Source of the DNA: Clostridiales bacterium
GTDB lineage: Bacteria > Bacillota > Clostridia > Christensenellales > QALW01
NCBI GenBank assembly: GCA_018376855.1
Contig: JAHAAN010000111.1
Location: forward strand, 1 to 6,322
Length of the DNA: 6,322 nt
Reading direction: 5' to 3'
Positions 1-6,030 of this stretch are shown here, in pieces. The first letter of the stretch is position 1; every line of letters starts with the position of its first letter. Made by a program: the position numbers and the translations under genes. The notes under the pieces are model-generated. The model worked only from the letters and a program-made list of their open reading frames with translations. It ran no database searches and was not told the origin of the DNA.

Positions 1-1
1 T

Positions 2-520
2 CCGGCGGCTTTTGACGGAGAGCTGACTTCGGATACGGCCATACGTGCGTATTACCGCGCGCTGTACGCAGAGATGGACAATGGCGGACAGGACTATCCT
101 CTGCCGGATCTGGGGACAAGCCTGCTGGATTTGTTATCGGTCAACCGGGTGTTTCGCAGCCGCTGCCGGACGGCCGGCGCGTATATCCTGGGGCAGGCAT
201 TTCAGACAGCGGGGAAGCGATTCCGCGTGTTTGAGGACAACACCATGGATGTGCTTGTCCCGTTTGGAGAGGGGGCCCAGCTTATTGCCGCTTTGTGTTC
301 CGATAAAGCCAGATGGGATCTGGTCCATCGGGGGGAGCAGCTGAAAAAGGCGGGACGGTACACCGTTTGTCTGTACCAGTATCAGCTGGACAAGCTGCGG
401 GAGAATGGCGGCGTGTATTCTCTGTGCGACGGCACGATTCTCGCCTTACAGCCGGAGTTTTACGCGGAGGAGACAGGGCTTTGCCTGGAAGGTGAAAACG
501 AACAATTTTTGGAGGTGTGA
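2..520 (+). CDS. cas3: Cas3 helicase-nuclease, C-terminal part (cut by left window edge)
   Basis: The frame is open from the first complete codon (base 2) to the TGA at 518-520, giving the last 172 residues of a longer protein. Type I-C Cas3 is an HD nuclease fused to an SF2 helicase that Cascade recruits to nick, unwind and degrade target DNA. All catalytic motifs (HD, Walker, DEAD-like) would lie upstream, so this piece is identified from its C-terminal domain and position. It has the family-like segments AYYRALYAEMD, then LGQAFQTAGKRFRVFEDNT followed by VLVPFGEGAQLI, then RRxxxYxVxLYxYQL-type text (GRYTVCLYQYQLDKL). It ends with a short acidic tail (residues ENEQFLEV). The ATG at 74 is internal and not a start. 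The next gene, cas5c, begins 1 nt after the stop, and the cas5c ribosome binding site lies inside the last codons here. The coding is GC-rich (one 60-base row, 121-180, is 67% GC by hand count), unlike cas8c onward. The identification as Cas3 is strong from context and moderate from this fragment alone. Confidence 0.9.
   Translation, partial: PAAFDGELTSDTAIRAYYRALYAEMDNGGQDYPLPDLGTSLLDLLSVNRVFRSRCRTAGAYILGQAFQTAGKRFRVFEDNTMDVLVPFGEGAQLIAALCSDKARWDLVHRGEQLKKAGRYTVCLYQYQLDKLRENGGVYSLCDGTILALQPEFYAEETGLCLEGENEQFLEV
511..515 (+). promoter_or_regulatory. Ribosome binding site of cas5c (decides the start)
   Basis: GGAGG, extending to GGAGGTG, lies 6 nt before the ATG at 522. It favours that start over an upstream in-frame ATG at 405, which would extend cas5c 39 residues into the cas3 coding region. 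Confidence 0.8.
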
Positions 521-521
521 T

Positions 522-1289
522 ATGGAACACAGAAATCAGGTGGAATTTGAGGTGACGGGCGCTTACGGCCTGTTTTCCGATCCGGTGATGCGCGTCGGCG
601 GAGAGAAATGCTCCCTGCAGGTACCAACCTACGAGGCGCTGAAGGGCATCCTGGCCTCTGTCTACTGGAAGCCGACGCTGATTTGGTACATCGATGCGGT
701 ACGGATCATGCATCCCATTCAAACAGAGGTGAAGGGCATACGTCCCATCGCCTACAGCGGAGGAAACGACCTGTCTTTCTATACATATCTAAAGGATTGC
801 CGCTATCAGGTGCGCGCGCATTTTGAATGGAATGAAAACCGCCCGGAGCTGGCTGGCGACCGCAACGAGCATAAGCACCACAACATTGCCAAACGTATGA
901 TCGAGCGGGGCGGCCGCCGGGACGTGTTTTTAGGCGCCCGGGAATGCCAAGGCTACGTGACGCCCTGCGTCTTTGGGGAGGGGGCCGGCTGCTATGACCA
1001 GACGCCCGAGCTGGCCTTTGGGCTGATGTATCACGGCATTACTTATGCCGATGAGGCTTATTCGCCGGAATCCAAGGGGAAATTAACCGTTCGTTTTTGG
1101 TATCCTGTGATGCGGGAAGGAATCATTGAATTTCTGCGGCCGGAAGCATGCAAGCTTACTCGTGCAGTGCGTGAAATGGATATAAAGCCATTTGGGGAAA
1201 GCTTCGGCAATTTTCAAGGCGTAGATGATTTAAAAGAGAAAGAGGGTGAAGCAAATGGGGTTATTGCAGGCGGCATACCGAACCTATGA
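522..1289 (+). CDS. cas5c: Cas5c (Cas5d), crRNA-processing endoribonuclease and Cascade subunit
   Basis: This 255-residue protein is the type I-C Cas5, which replaces Cas6: it cleaves the CRISPR repeat at the 3' base of its hairpin and stays bound to the crRNA 5' handle in Cascade. The N-terminus VEFEVTGAYGLFSDPVMRVGGEK is the Cas5 RRM-like strand and loop. The residues expected for catalysis are present: Y48 in SVYWKP, and K118 and H119 in NEHKHH. They match the Tyr46/Lys116/His117 triad known from Bacillus halodurans Cas5d with a constant shift of two. A Gly-containing segment follows (DVFLGARECQGYV, 134-146), and the C-terminal IKPFGESFGNFQGVDDL region is typical of I-C Cas5. The ATG at 522 is chosen because GGAGG sits 6 nt upstream. 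The last 35 nt overlap cas8c in another frame. Base composition changes inside this gene near codon 186: 541-1080 is about 58% GC and 1081-1620 about 45%. The reading frame stays intact through the change. Confidence 0.95.
   Translation: MEHRNQVEFEVTGAYGLFSDPVMRVGGEKCSLQVPTYEALKGILASVYWKPTLIWYIDAVRIMHPIQTEVKGIRPIAYSGGNDLSFYTYLKDCRYQVRAHFEWNENRPELAGDRNEHKHHNIAKRMIERGGRRDVFLGARECQGYVTPCVFGEGAGCYDQTPELAFGLMYHGITYADEAYSPESKGKLTVRFWYPVMREGIIEFLRPEACKLTRAVREMDIKPFGESFGNFQGVDDLKEKEGEANGVIAGGIPNL
1242..1248 (+). promoter_or_regulatory. Ribosome binding site of cas8c (decides the start)
   Basis: GAGGGTG, inside the cas5c coding region, lies 6 nt before the ATG at 1255. The alternative GTG start at 1246 would overlap this site and has no comparable site of its own. 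Confidence 0.65.
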
Positions 1290-3042
1290 AGCACAGAAGC
1301 ATTTGGTGGGAAAAATCGAAGAAGGCGCGGAACCGTTGATTCCTGTTTCACACATGATTGTAAATGCGCAGCTTGAGATTACGATTTCCGATGAGGGCGT
1401 GTTTCAAAGCGTACAGCGAGTAGCGCAGGAAGAACAAAAAACAATTATTCCTGCTACAGAAAAGTCGGCCAATCGGACTTCGGGCGCTATTCCGCATCCT
1501 TTTTGCGATCAGCTTCAATATATAAGTCCTTGGAACGAAAAGAAGCTGTCGGCGTATTTGGAGCAGATTTTGCAATGGGATAATTCTGTGTATACGCATC
1601 CGAAGGTTCATGCCGTAAGGCTTTATGTGCAGGGAAGGACAATTTTGGATGATTTAGCTGCTGCCGGGATTATTAAAACGGATGAGAATGCGGAAAAATT
1701 ATTGGGGAAAGCATTAGTGCGTTGGCGAGTCATTCCCGCTCCGGAGGGAGTATTCTCTGAATCGTGGAAGGACAAAAGTCTGTTTGAATGTTTTGCGGCT
1801 TTTTATAATGCGCAGAATCAAGACATGCCGCATGATCTATGTATGCTTTCGGCTAAAGAGGAAGTCGTTTGCGAGATGCATCCAAAGGGAGTCGTAGCTA
1901 AGGATTTTGGTGCAAAATTAATTTCATCTAATGATAATGACGGTTTTACATATAGGGGAAGGTTTACTGCGGCAGATCAAGCGTATAATGTCAGTTATGA
2001 TGCTTCGCAGAAGGCGCATAGCGCTTTGCGTTATATCGTGGTGAATAGCGGATATAGGATCGGAAACCGCGTGTTTATCTGCTGGAATCCGGAGGGAGCG
2101 GAAGTTCCGGCGCCAACGCTTTTTCAGCCGGAGCCGGAAAAAAGCTTTGTCAGTTATAAGAATCAGCTTATGAAAACACTTAGCGGATATAAAAACCGGC
2201 TCAAGCCGGAGGCGGATGTAATCGTCGCATCGCTTGAAGCAGCGACGACCGGAAGATTGTCTGTTACATACTACAACGAACTGAAAGGGTCAGATTTTTT
2301 AGACAGGATAGAAAACTGGTATACGACCTGCTGTTGGCATTCGCGCTACGGCGTGCAGAGTCCGTCTATTAAAGAGATTGCCCGTGTCGCTTTCGGTGTG
2401 GAGACGGGCAATTTGATAGAAGCTGATGACAGAATCTTGCGAGATCATTTTCAACAGCTGCTGCATTGCATAGTAGATAACGCTTCGATTCCGTTAGATA
2501 TTGTGCATGCGCTTTTTGAAAAGGCGGGCACGCCGCTGGCATATAAGGAAGAAAAGAATCGGGAAAAAGTGTTAAATACGGCATGTGCGATTATTCGAAA
2601 GTTTCATAATGACCGTTTAAAGAAGGAGGAATGGGGCATGGCATTGGACGAAACAAATTCAAACCGAAGTTATTTATTCGGGAGGCTGCTTGCGGTGGCG
2701 GAACAGGCGGAAAAATCAACTTATAAGGATGGGGAGACCAGAGAAACAAATGCAATTCGTATGCAGGCAGTGTTTGCGCAGCGGCCGCTTTATGCGTGGC
2801 GTATTATTGGGGAACAGCTTAATCCGTATTTTGCGCGTATGCAGCCGGGGCTGCGTGCGTATTACAAAAATATTATTAGCGAAATTACGGAAAAGCTGCC
2901 TGACGTCAATGATCCGACGCTTGAGCGTAAGCTGGAGGACGTTTATTTACTAGGTTATTATCACCAAAGAACGGCTTTTTTTAAGAAGAAAGAAATAAAT
3001 AATATAACGGAGGAAAATGAAGATGAGCGCGTTGAAGAATAA
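1255..3042 (+). CDS. cas8c: Cas8c (Csd1), large subunit of type I-C Cascade
   Basis: Cas8c is the large Cascade subunit that recognises the PAM and helps load target DNA. From the ATG at 1255 it is 595 residues, a usual length for the family, and starts MGLLQAAYRTYEA. Conserved-looking Csd1 blocks are FTYRGRF (231-237), YDASQKAHSALRYIV (248-262) and IENWYTTCCWHSRYG (starting about 352). The last block is the Trp/Cys/His-rich segment seen before the helical C-terminal part. The C-terminal region from residue 462 is helical in character and corresponds to the small subunit Cas11c, with its own ribosome binding site (see the entry at 2638). A GTG at 1246 would add three residues (MKQ); ATG is preferred because of GAGGGTG upstream. 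The gene overlaps cas5c by 35 nt and cas7c by 20 nt. It is markedly more AT-rich than cas3 and the first part of cas5c. The family assignment is strong from sequence and position. Confidence 0.94.
   Translation: MGLLQAAYRTYEAQKHLVGKIEEGAEPLIPVSHMIVNAQLEITISDEGVFQSVQRVAQEEQKTIIPATEKSANRTSGAIPHPFCDQLQYISPWNEKKLSAYLEQILQWDNSVYTHPKVHAVRLYVQGRTILDDLAAAGIIKTDENAEKLLGKALVRWRVIPAPEGVFSESWKDKSLFECFAAFYNAQNQDMPHDLCMLSAKEEVVCEMHPKGVVAKDFGAKLISSNDNDGFTYRGRFTAADQAYNVSYDASQKAHSALRYIVVNSGYRIGNRVFICWNPEGAEVPAPTLFQPEPEKSFVSYKNQLMKTLSGYKNRLKPEADVIVASLEAATTGRLSVTYYNELKGSDFLDRIENWYTTCCWHSRYGVQSPSIKEIARVAFGVETGNLIEADDRILRDHFQQLLHCIVDNASIPLDIVHALFEKAGTPLAYKEEKNREKVLNTACAIIRKFHNDRLKKEEWGMALDETNSNRSYLFGRLLAVAEQAEKSTYKDGETRETNAIRMQAVFAQRPLYAWRIIGEQLNPYFARMQPGLRAYYKNIISEITEKLPDVNDPTLERKLEDVYLLGYYHQRTAFFKKKEINNITEENEDERVEE
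2623..2629 (+). promoter_or_regulatory. Internal ribosome binding site within cas8c, for Cas11c
   Basis: AAGGAGG is a near-perfect Shine-Dalgarno sequence placed 8 nt before an ATG (2638) that is in frame with cas8c. It encodes Lys-Glu-Glu in Cas8c (LKKEEWGM), so coding could produce it by chance. The spacing and position match the internal small-subunit start known in type I-C systems. Confidence 0.75.
2638..3042 (+). CDS. cas11c: Cas11c small subunit, by internal translation start in cas8c
   Basis: This in-frame product is the last 134 residues of Cas8c, starting MALDETNSNRSYLFGRLLAVAEQAE. In type I-C and some related subtypes, the Cascade small subunit (Cas11) is made from an internal start in the large-subunit gene; it forms the belly of the complex and stabilises the non-target strand and R-loop. 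Here an AAGGAGG site lies 8 nt upstream of ATG 2638, better than the ribosome binding site of cas8c itself. The predicted product is largely helical, with segments such as YLFGRLLAVAEQAEK, LNPYFARMQPGLRAYYKNIISEITEKL and LERKLEDVYLLGYYHQRTAFFKKK. It ends in an acidic, probably disordered tail (ITEENEDERVEE). Shared frame and stop with cas8c mean this is a second product and not a separate gene. Its existence is inferred from the site and family knowledge; no expression can be seen here. Confidence 0.78.
   Translation: MALDETNSNRSYLFGRLLAVAEQAEKSTYKDGETRETNAIRMQAVFAQRPLYAWRIIGEQLNPYFARMQPGLRAYYKNIISEITEKLPDVNDPTLERKLEDVYLLGYYHQRTAFFKKKEINNITEENEDERVEE
3009..3013 (+). promoter_or_regulatory. 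Ribosome binding site of cas7c (decides the start)
   Basis: GGAGG lies 9 nt before the ATG at 3023 but only 3 nt before the in-frame ATG at 3017. The spacing favours 3023, which also gives the family-typical beginning MSALKNKIDF. Confidence 0.7.
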
Positions 3043-3868
3043 GATTGATTTTGTTGCACTGGTGGCTGTTTATATGGCAAATCCGAACGGCGATCCTTTA
3101 AACGGAAACCGTCCGCGCACGGATTACGAGGGTTTTGGTGAGATTTCTGATGTCTGCATTAAACGCAAGCTTCGCAATCGTATGCAGGATATGGGAAATG
3201 AAATCTTTGTTCAATCGGAGGATAGATGCCAGGATGGATGCAAATCGCTCAGCGATCGTGCAAAAGCGGCGCTTGGAAAAATCAAAGATCGTGAGGAATA
3301 TGCTAAAGCTGCTTGTGAAAAATGGATGGATGTAAGAAGCTTTGGGCAGGTGTTTGCGTTTAAATCGAATGAAAAAGAAGGCGTCTCGATAGGAGTTCGC
3401 GGACCGGTTTCTATTCATCAGGCGGTCAGCGTTTCGCCGGTTGAGGTTCGCTCTATGCAGATCACAAAAAGCGTAAACGGGGAGACGTCTGAAAAACGGA
3501 GTTCGGATACAATGGGCAGCAAGCATTTTGTGCATTACGGATTGTATAAAATTAAGGGCAGTATTAATGTTCAGCTTGCGCAGAAGACAGGCTTTGGCTA
3601 TGAGGATGCGCAAACCGTAAAGGAGTGCTTGCGTACATTATTTGCAAATGATGCTTCGGCCGCACGTCCGGACGGATCTATGGAAATTTATAAGCTTTAT
3701 TGGTGGGAACATAATAGCGAGATTGGTCAGTACTCCTCTGCAAGCGTTCATCGGTTAGTGCAGGTTTCGCTGAAAGAAGGCGTGGTAGTTCCAACAGGCA
3801 TGGAGGATTATGAAATCAGTCTTCAAACGCTGCCTGAATTGGAATGTGAGGTTATTGATGGAATATAA
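3023..3868 (+). CDS. cas7c: Cas7c (Csd2), Cascade backbone subunit
   Basis: Cas7c binds the crRNA spacer in several copies and forms the backbone of Cascade. From ATG 3023 it has 281 residues, the normal length for Csd2. The hallmark NPNGDPLNGNRPR is at 20-32, followed by TDYEGFGEISDVCIKRKLRNRMQDMG, the most conserved stretch of the family. Further family-like blocks are RSFGQVFAF (105-113), IGVRGPVSIHQAVSVSPVEVRSMQITKS (about 123-150) and SDTMGSKHFVHYGLY (151-165), the last typical of the Cas7 palm and finger region. A start at 3017 would add MK. The gene overlaps the end of cas8c by 20 nt and cas4 by 11 nt, so the subunits are probably translationally coupled. The protein appears intact, with no missing block. 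Confidence 0.96.
   Translation: MSALKNKIDFVALVAVYMANPNGDPLNGNRPRTDYEGFGEISDVCIKRKLRNRMQDMGNEIFVQSEDRCQDGCKSLSDRAKAALGKIKDREEYAKAACEKWMDVRSFGQVFAFKSNEKEGVSIGVRGPVSIHQAVSVSPVEVRSMQITKSVNGETSEKRSSDTMGSKHFVHYGLYKIKGSINVQLAQKTGFGYEDAQTVKECLRTLFANDASAARPDGSMEIYKLYWWEHNSEIGQYSSASVHRLVQVSLKEGVVVPTGMEDYEISLQTLPELECEVIDGI
3848..3851 (+). promoter_or_regulatory. Ribosome binding site of cas4 (decides the start)
   Basis: GAGG in the last codons of cas7c lies 6 nt before ATG 3858. It supports that start over an in-frame ATG at 3810, which would add 16 residues out of frame within cas7c. Confidence 0.6.
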
Positions 3869-4532
3869 GGAAGAAGACTTTCTTCAGCTTTCGGGGCTTC
3901 AGCATTTTAAATTTTGCCGGCGGCAGTGGGCGCTTATACATATTGAAAAGCAATGGGCAGAAAACTTTCGCACAACAGACGGCGCTTTGATGCATAAAAA
4001 TGCGCACGATAAAGGATTTCGTGAAAGCCGAGGAGATATTTTGATTACACGGGGAATGAGTGTATTCTCGGCTTCTCTTGGTATTTCAGGTGAGTGCGAT
4101 GTGCTGGAGTTTCATCGCTGCGCAAATGGAATATCATTAAATGGACGGGATGGATTTTGGCAGCCTTATCCTGTGGAATATAAAAGGGGTTCTTTTAATG
4201 AACGCAGCGGCGATATGCTTCAGCTTTGTGCGCAGGCAATGTGCTTGGAAGAAATGCTGTGCTGTGATATTCCTGAAGGTGCGCTTTATTACGGAGAAAC
4301 ACGCCGCAGAATGACAGTTGAATTTTCCAAAGCTTTAAGAGAAGAAGTTCAGGTAAGCATAAAAGAAATGCATCAGCTGTATCAGCGCGGTTATACGCCT
4401 AAAGTTAAGCCGACGAAGGCGTGTAATGCTTGCTCGCTGAAAGAACTGTGTCTGCCTTCTCTTATGAAAAAAGGAAGTGTTTCTGCATATCTGGCAAAAA
4501 TGATAGGAGGCGAAGATGAGACACCTGCTTAA
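3858..4532 (+). CDS. cas4: Cas4, RecB-family nuclease with Fe-S cluster for spacer adaptation
   Basis: Cas4 trims prespacers and helps choose PAM-flanked ones with the right orientation, acting with Cas1 and Cas2. From ATG 3858 it has 224 residues, close to the usual I-C Cas4 length. The four cluster cysteines are visible: C20 in FKFCRRQW near the N-terminus, and C189, C192 and C198 in KACNACSLKELCLP. The nuclease motifs are also present: H46 or H50 in GALMHKNAH, D81 in GECDVLEF, E107 and K109 in YPVEYKRG (the E-x-K motif), and Q122/Q126 in DMLQLCAQA (the QxxxY-like region). All expected active-site residues are there, so the enzyme is probably functional. The start overlaps the cas7c stop by 11 nt, and the end overlaps cas1 by 17 nt, which fits co-translation of the adaptation module. 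Confidence 0.95.
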   Translation: MEYKEEDFLQLSGLQHFKFCRRQWALIHIEKQWAENFRTTDGALMHKNAHDKGFRESRGDILITRGMSVFSASLGISGECDVLEFHRCANGISLNGRDGFWQPYPVEYKRGSFNERSGDMLQLCAQAMCLEEMLCCDIPEGALYYGETRRRMTVEFSKALREEVQVSIKEMHQLYQRGYTPKVKPTKACNACSLKELCLPSLMKKGSVSAYLAKMIGGEDETPA

Positions 4533-5547
4533 TACGCTTTTTGTAACTTCCGATGATGTATATTTGTCTTTGGATGGGGAAAACGTGGTTGCAAATCGTA
4601 AACAAGAGGCAGTGGCACGTTATCCTATGCATAACTTGTTTGGAATTATTTCGTTTTCTTATGCGGGCGCTTCGCCGGCTTTGATGGGAGCGTGCGCGCA
4701 GCGGGGGATCAGTTTAGCGTTTTGTTCTCCTGCTGGCAGATTTTTGGCACGTACATGCGGCGAAAATAACGGGAATGTGCTGTTGCGTCGCACTCAATAC
4801 CGTAAAGCAGATGATTTGCAGGAAAGCTGCCGCATTGCACGCACAATGGTGTTTGGAAAATTATATAATTCGCGCTGGAGCATTGAGCGCACGCGGCGCG
4901 ATCATGGGATGCGTGTGGACGGAGAAAAGCTCTTAAATGCCTCCATAAGAATAAAGGAACTGCTTTCTTTAGCTGTGGAAGAAACATCGCTTGACGAGCT
5001 TAGGGGCATTGAAGGGGTGGGAGCTGCAGCATACTTTGGTGTTTTTGACGATATGATTCTTAATGCCAAACAAACCTTCTATTTCCATGGCAGAAATCGT
5101 CGGCCGCCGTTGGACGCAGTTAATGCGATGCTGTCATTCGCATATTATTTGCTTGCGCATGACTGTGCTGCGGCGTTAGAGAGCGTTGGCTTGGATGCAT
5201 ACGTTGGGTTTCTTCATCGGGATCGTCCGGGAAGGAGTTCTTTAGCGTTAGACCTGATGGAAGAATTACGCCCTTGTATGGCCGATCGCTTTGTATTAAC
5301 GATGATTAACAATCGCGTGATTTCTCCGGAGGATTTTGAAACACGGGAAAACGGCGCGGTGATTTTTAAAGAGCAAGGGAGAAAGGCGTTTTTAAAAAGC
5401 TGGCAGGAGAAAAAGCAGGAAACACTTACGCATCCGTATCTTACCGAAAAAATAAATTGGGGGCTTGTGCCTTATGTTCAGGCAATTTTGCTGGCAAGGC
5501 ATTTGCGCGGAGACTTGGATGCATATCCTCCTTTTTTGTGGAAGTGA
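4516..5547 (+). CDS. cas1: Cas1, CRISPR spacer integrase
   Basis: Cas1 is the metal-dependent integrase that, with Cas2, inserts new spacers at the leader-repeat junction. The protein has 343 residues, normal for a I-C Cas1. It opens with a beta-rich domain (MRHLLNTLFVTSDDVYLSLDGENVV), followed by the helical catalytic domain. The metal-binding residues are E166 in ELRGIEGVGAAAYF, H234 in GFLHRDRPGRSSLALDL, and an acidic residue of ALDLMEELRP (D246, with E249 close by). The PLDAVNAMLSFAYYLL helix before H234 is typical. AGGAGG at 4505-4510, inside cas4, lies 5 nt before ATG 4516 and supports this start. The gene overlaps cas4 by 17 nt and is followed by cas2 after 6 nt. No frameshift or lost residue is seen, so adaptation is probably active. 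Confidence 0.97.
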   Translation: MRHLLNTLFVTSDDVYLSLDGENVVANRKQEAVARYPMHNLFGIISFSYAGASPALMGACAQRGISLAFCSPAGRFLARTCGENNGNVLLRRTQYRKADDLQESCRIARTMVFGKLYNSRWSIERTRRDHGMRVDGEKLLNASIRIKELLSLAVEETSLDELRGIEGVGAAAYFGVFDDMILNAKQTFYFHGRNRRPPLDAVNAMLSFAYYLLAHDCAAALESVGLDAYVGFLHRDRPGRSSLALDLMEELRPCMADRFVLTMINNRVISPEDFETRENGAVIFKEQGRKAFLKSWQEKKQETLTHPYLTEKINWGLVPYVQAILLARHLRGDLDAYPPFLWK

Positions 5548-5553
5548 AAAATT

Positions 5554-5844
5554 ATGTTGGTATTGATTACATATGATGTTAGTACAGAGGATACCGCTGG
5601 CAGAAGTCGTTTGCGTCGAATTGCTAAACAGTGTGTTAACTATGGGCAAAGAGTGCAAAGCTCTGTTTTTGAGTGCTTGCTTGACGCAGCTCAATGCCGA
5701 AGTTTGCAGGCTGAATTGTGCAGTATTATGGATCCTCAAAAGGATAGCCTTCGCTTCTATTATTTGGGTAACCATTACGAGAAAAAGATAGAACATTTTG
5801 GATGTAAAAAGTCATACCGTCCGGAAGGAGTTCTTATGGCATAA
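5554..5844 (+). CDS. cas2: Cas2, adaptation complex scaffold
   Basis: Cas2 is a small ferredoxin-fold protein that dimerises between two Cas1 dimers and sets the length of the inserted DNA. It has 96 residues, the usual size. It begins MLVLITYDVS, with the family aspartate at D8, followed by RSRLRRIAKQCVNYGQRVQSSVFEC, the characteristic second strand region. It ends HFGCKKSYRPEGVLMA, which resembles other I-C Cas2 tails. Only a weak ribosome binding site (GGAAG at 5540-5544, 9 nt before the ATG) is visible, so translation may depend on coupling to cas1, whose stop is 6 nt upstream. It is the last gene before the leader. Confidence 0.96.
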   Translation: MLVLITYDVSTEDTAGRSRLRRIAKQCVNYGQRVQSSVFECLLDAAQCRSLQAELCSIMDPQKDSLRFYYLGNHYEKKIEHFGCKKSYRPEGVLMA

Positions 5845-5846
5845 CA

Positions 5847-5866
5847 TATTGGTGCGTATTGGTGCG
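5847..5866 (+). repeat. Tandem 10-bp direct repeat just after cas2
   Basis: TATTGGTGCG occurs twice back to back, beginning 3 nt after the cas2 stop. The second copy supplies the first six bases (GGTGCG) of the left arm of the inverted repeat that follows. A 10-bp period places both copies on the same face of the helix, as for a protein-binding site, though replication slippage could also produce it. Confidence 0.8.
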
Positions 5867-5905
5867 AAGCAGAAGTTCTCATAAATCATTCAGGAGCTTC
5901 GCACC
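5861..5905. repeat. Leader inverted repeat, 10-bp arms
   Basis: GGTGCGAAGC at 5861-5870 is the exact reverse complement of GCTTCGCACC at 5896-5905, with a 25-nt centre. It may be a binding site for the adaptation machinery, or a hairpin at the 3' end of the cas mRNA. As a terminator the large loop and the interrupted T-rich sequence after it are not ideal. From memory, similar dyads follow cas2 in other I-C loci; this was not checked. Confidence 0.75.
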
Positions 5906-5914
5906 GTTATTTTG

Positions 5915-5944
5915 TTGGAATTTTCTTTCTTTTTCTTGTATACT
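5915..5944 (+). promoter_or_regulatory. Candidate sigma-70 promoter for the array
   Basis: TTGGAA (5915-5920) and TATACT (5939-5944) are separated by 18 nt and resemble -35 and -10 boxes. Transcription would start near 5951, about 80 nt before the first repeat, a plausible distance for pre-crRNA. The -35 matches consensus at four of six positions, and the region is AT-rich, so a chance match is possible. Confidence 0.45.
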
Positions 5945-5958
5945 AAGTTTTTTGAATT

Positions 5959-5996
5959 AAAAACGGAATAAATATGGAAAAGTTTAGTCCGTTTTT
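5959..5996. repeat. Leader stem-loop with A-rich and T-rich arms
   Basis: AAAAACGGA (5959-5967) pairs with TCCGTTTTT (5988-5996). After one A-G mismatch a further TAAA/TTTA pairing (5969-5972 with 5983-5986) leaves a 10-nt loop. The A tract before and T tract after a short stem look like a weak bidirectional intrinsic terminator. If so, it would conflict with the candidate promoter just upstream. It may instead be a leader recognition element. Confidence 0.55.
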
Positions 5997-6005
5997 GACA
6001 AAAAT

Positions 6006-6020
6006 ACGAATTTTTTTCGT
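6006..6020. repeat. Small dyad next to the first CRISPR repeat
   Basis: ACGAA (6006-6010) and TTCGT (6016-6020) flank five T residues, ending 10 nt before the first repeat. It is short, and in AT-rich DNA it could be chance, but it sits in the leader-proximal zone that usually matters for spacer integration. Confidence 0.4.
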
Positions 6021-6030
6021 TGTTTTTGCC

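Larger units (their letters stand above)
5845..6030 (+). promoter_or_regulatory. CRISPR leader
   Basis: The 186 bp between cas2 and the first repeat carries no credible ORF and is strongly AT-rich, with long T tracts toward the array. In this position a leader normally drives pre-crRNA transcription and guides Cas1-Cas2 to the first repeat. It holds a tandem repeat, a 10-bp inverted repeat, a candidate promoter and two further dyads, each listed separately. Position, adaptation genes next door and identical repeats downstream make the assignment secure; the role of each element is inferred. Confidence 0.88.

Noticed and set aside
405..521. Upstream in-frame start for cas5c at 405
   Set aside because: It lies inside the cas3 coding region, lacks a good ribosome binding site and gives an N-terminus unlike Cas5. 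GGAGG before ATG 522 and the MEHRNQVEFEVTG start fit the family.
282..722. 146-codon minus-strand ORF
   Set aside because: It is antisense to the cas3 end and the cas5c beginning in GC-rich DNA, and its translation has no recognisable domain. It is a shadow of the sense genes.
2690..2953. 87-codon plus-strand ORF within cas8c as a separate small subunit
   Set aside because: It is out of frame with cas8c and rich in Arg and Cys, as expected of a shadow frame. The in-frame start at 2638 with AAGGAGG is the better small-subunit candidate.
3098..3613. 171-codon minus-strand ORF
   Set aside because: It is entirely antisense to the highly conserved part of cas7c, with no domain and no ribosome binding context.
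5392..5796. 134-codon minus-strand ORF across the cas1 end and cas2
   Set aside because: It is antisense to two well-supported genes with a composition typical of a shadow frame. No family is recognisable.
5861..5911. Rho-independent terminator after cas2
   Set aside because: The 10-bp stem is sound, but the 25-nt loop and the absence of an immediate uninterrupted T run make a classical terminator call weak. It is reported as an inverted repeat instead.
5995..6000. Exact TTGACA as a -35 box near the array
   Set aside because: No acceptable -10 box lies 16-18 nt downstream (about 6017-6024), and the hexamer overlaps the arm of a stem-loop.
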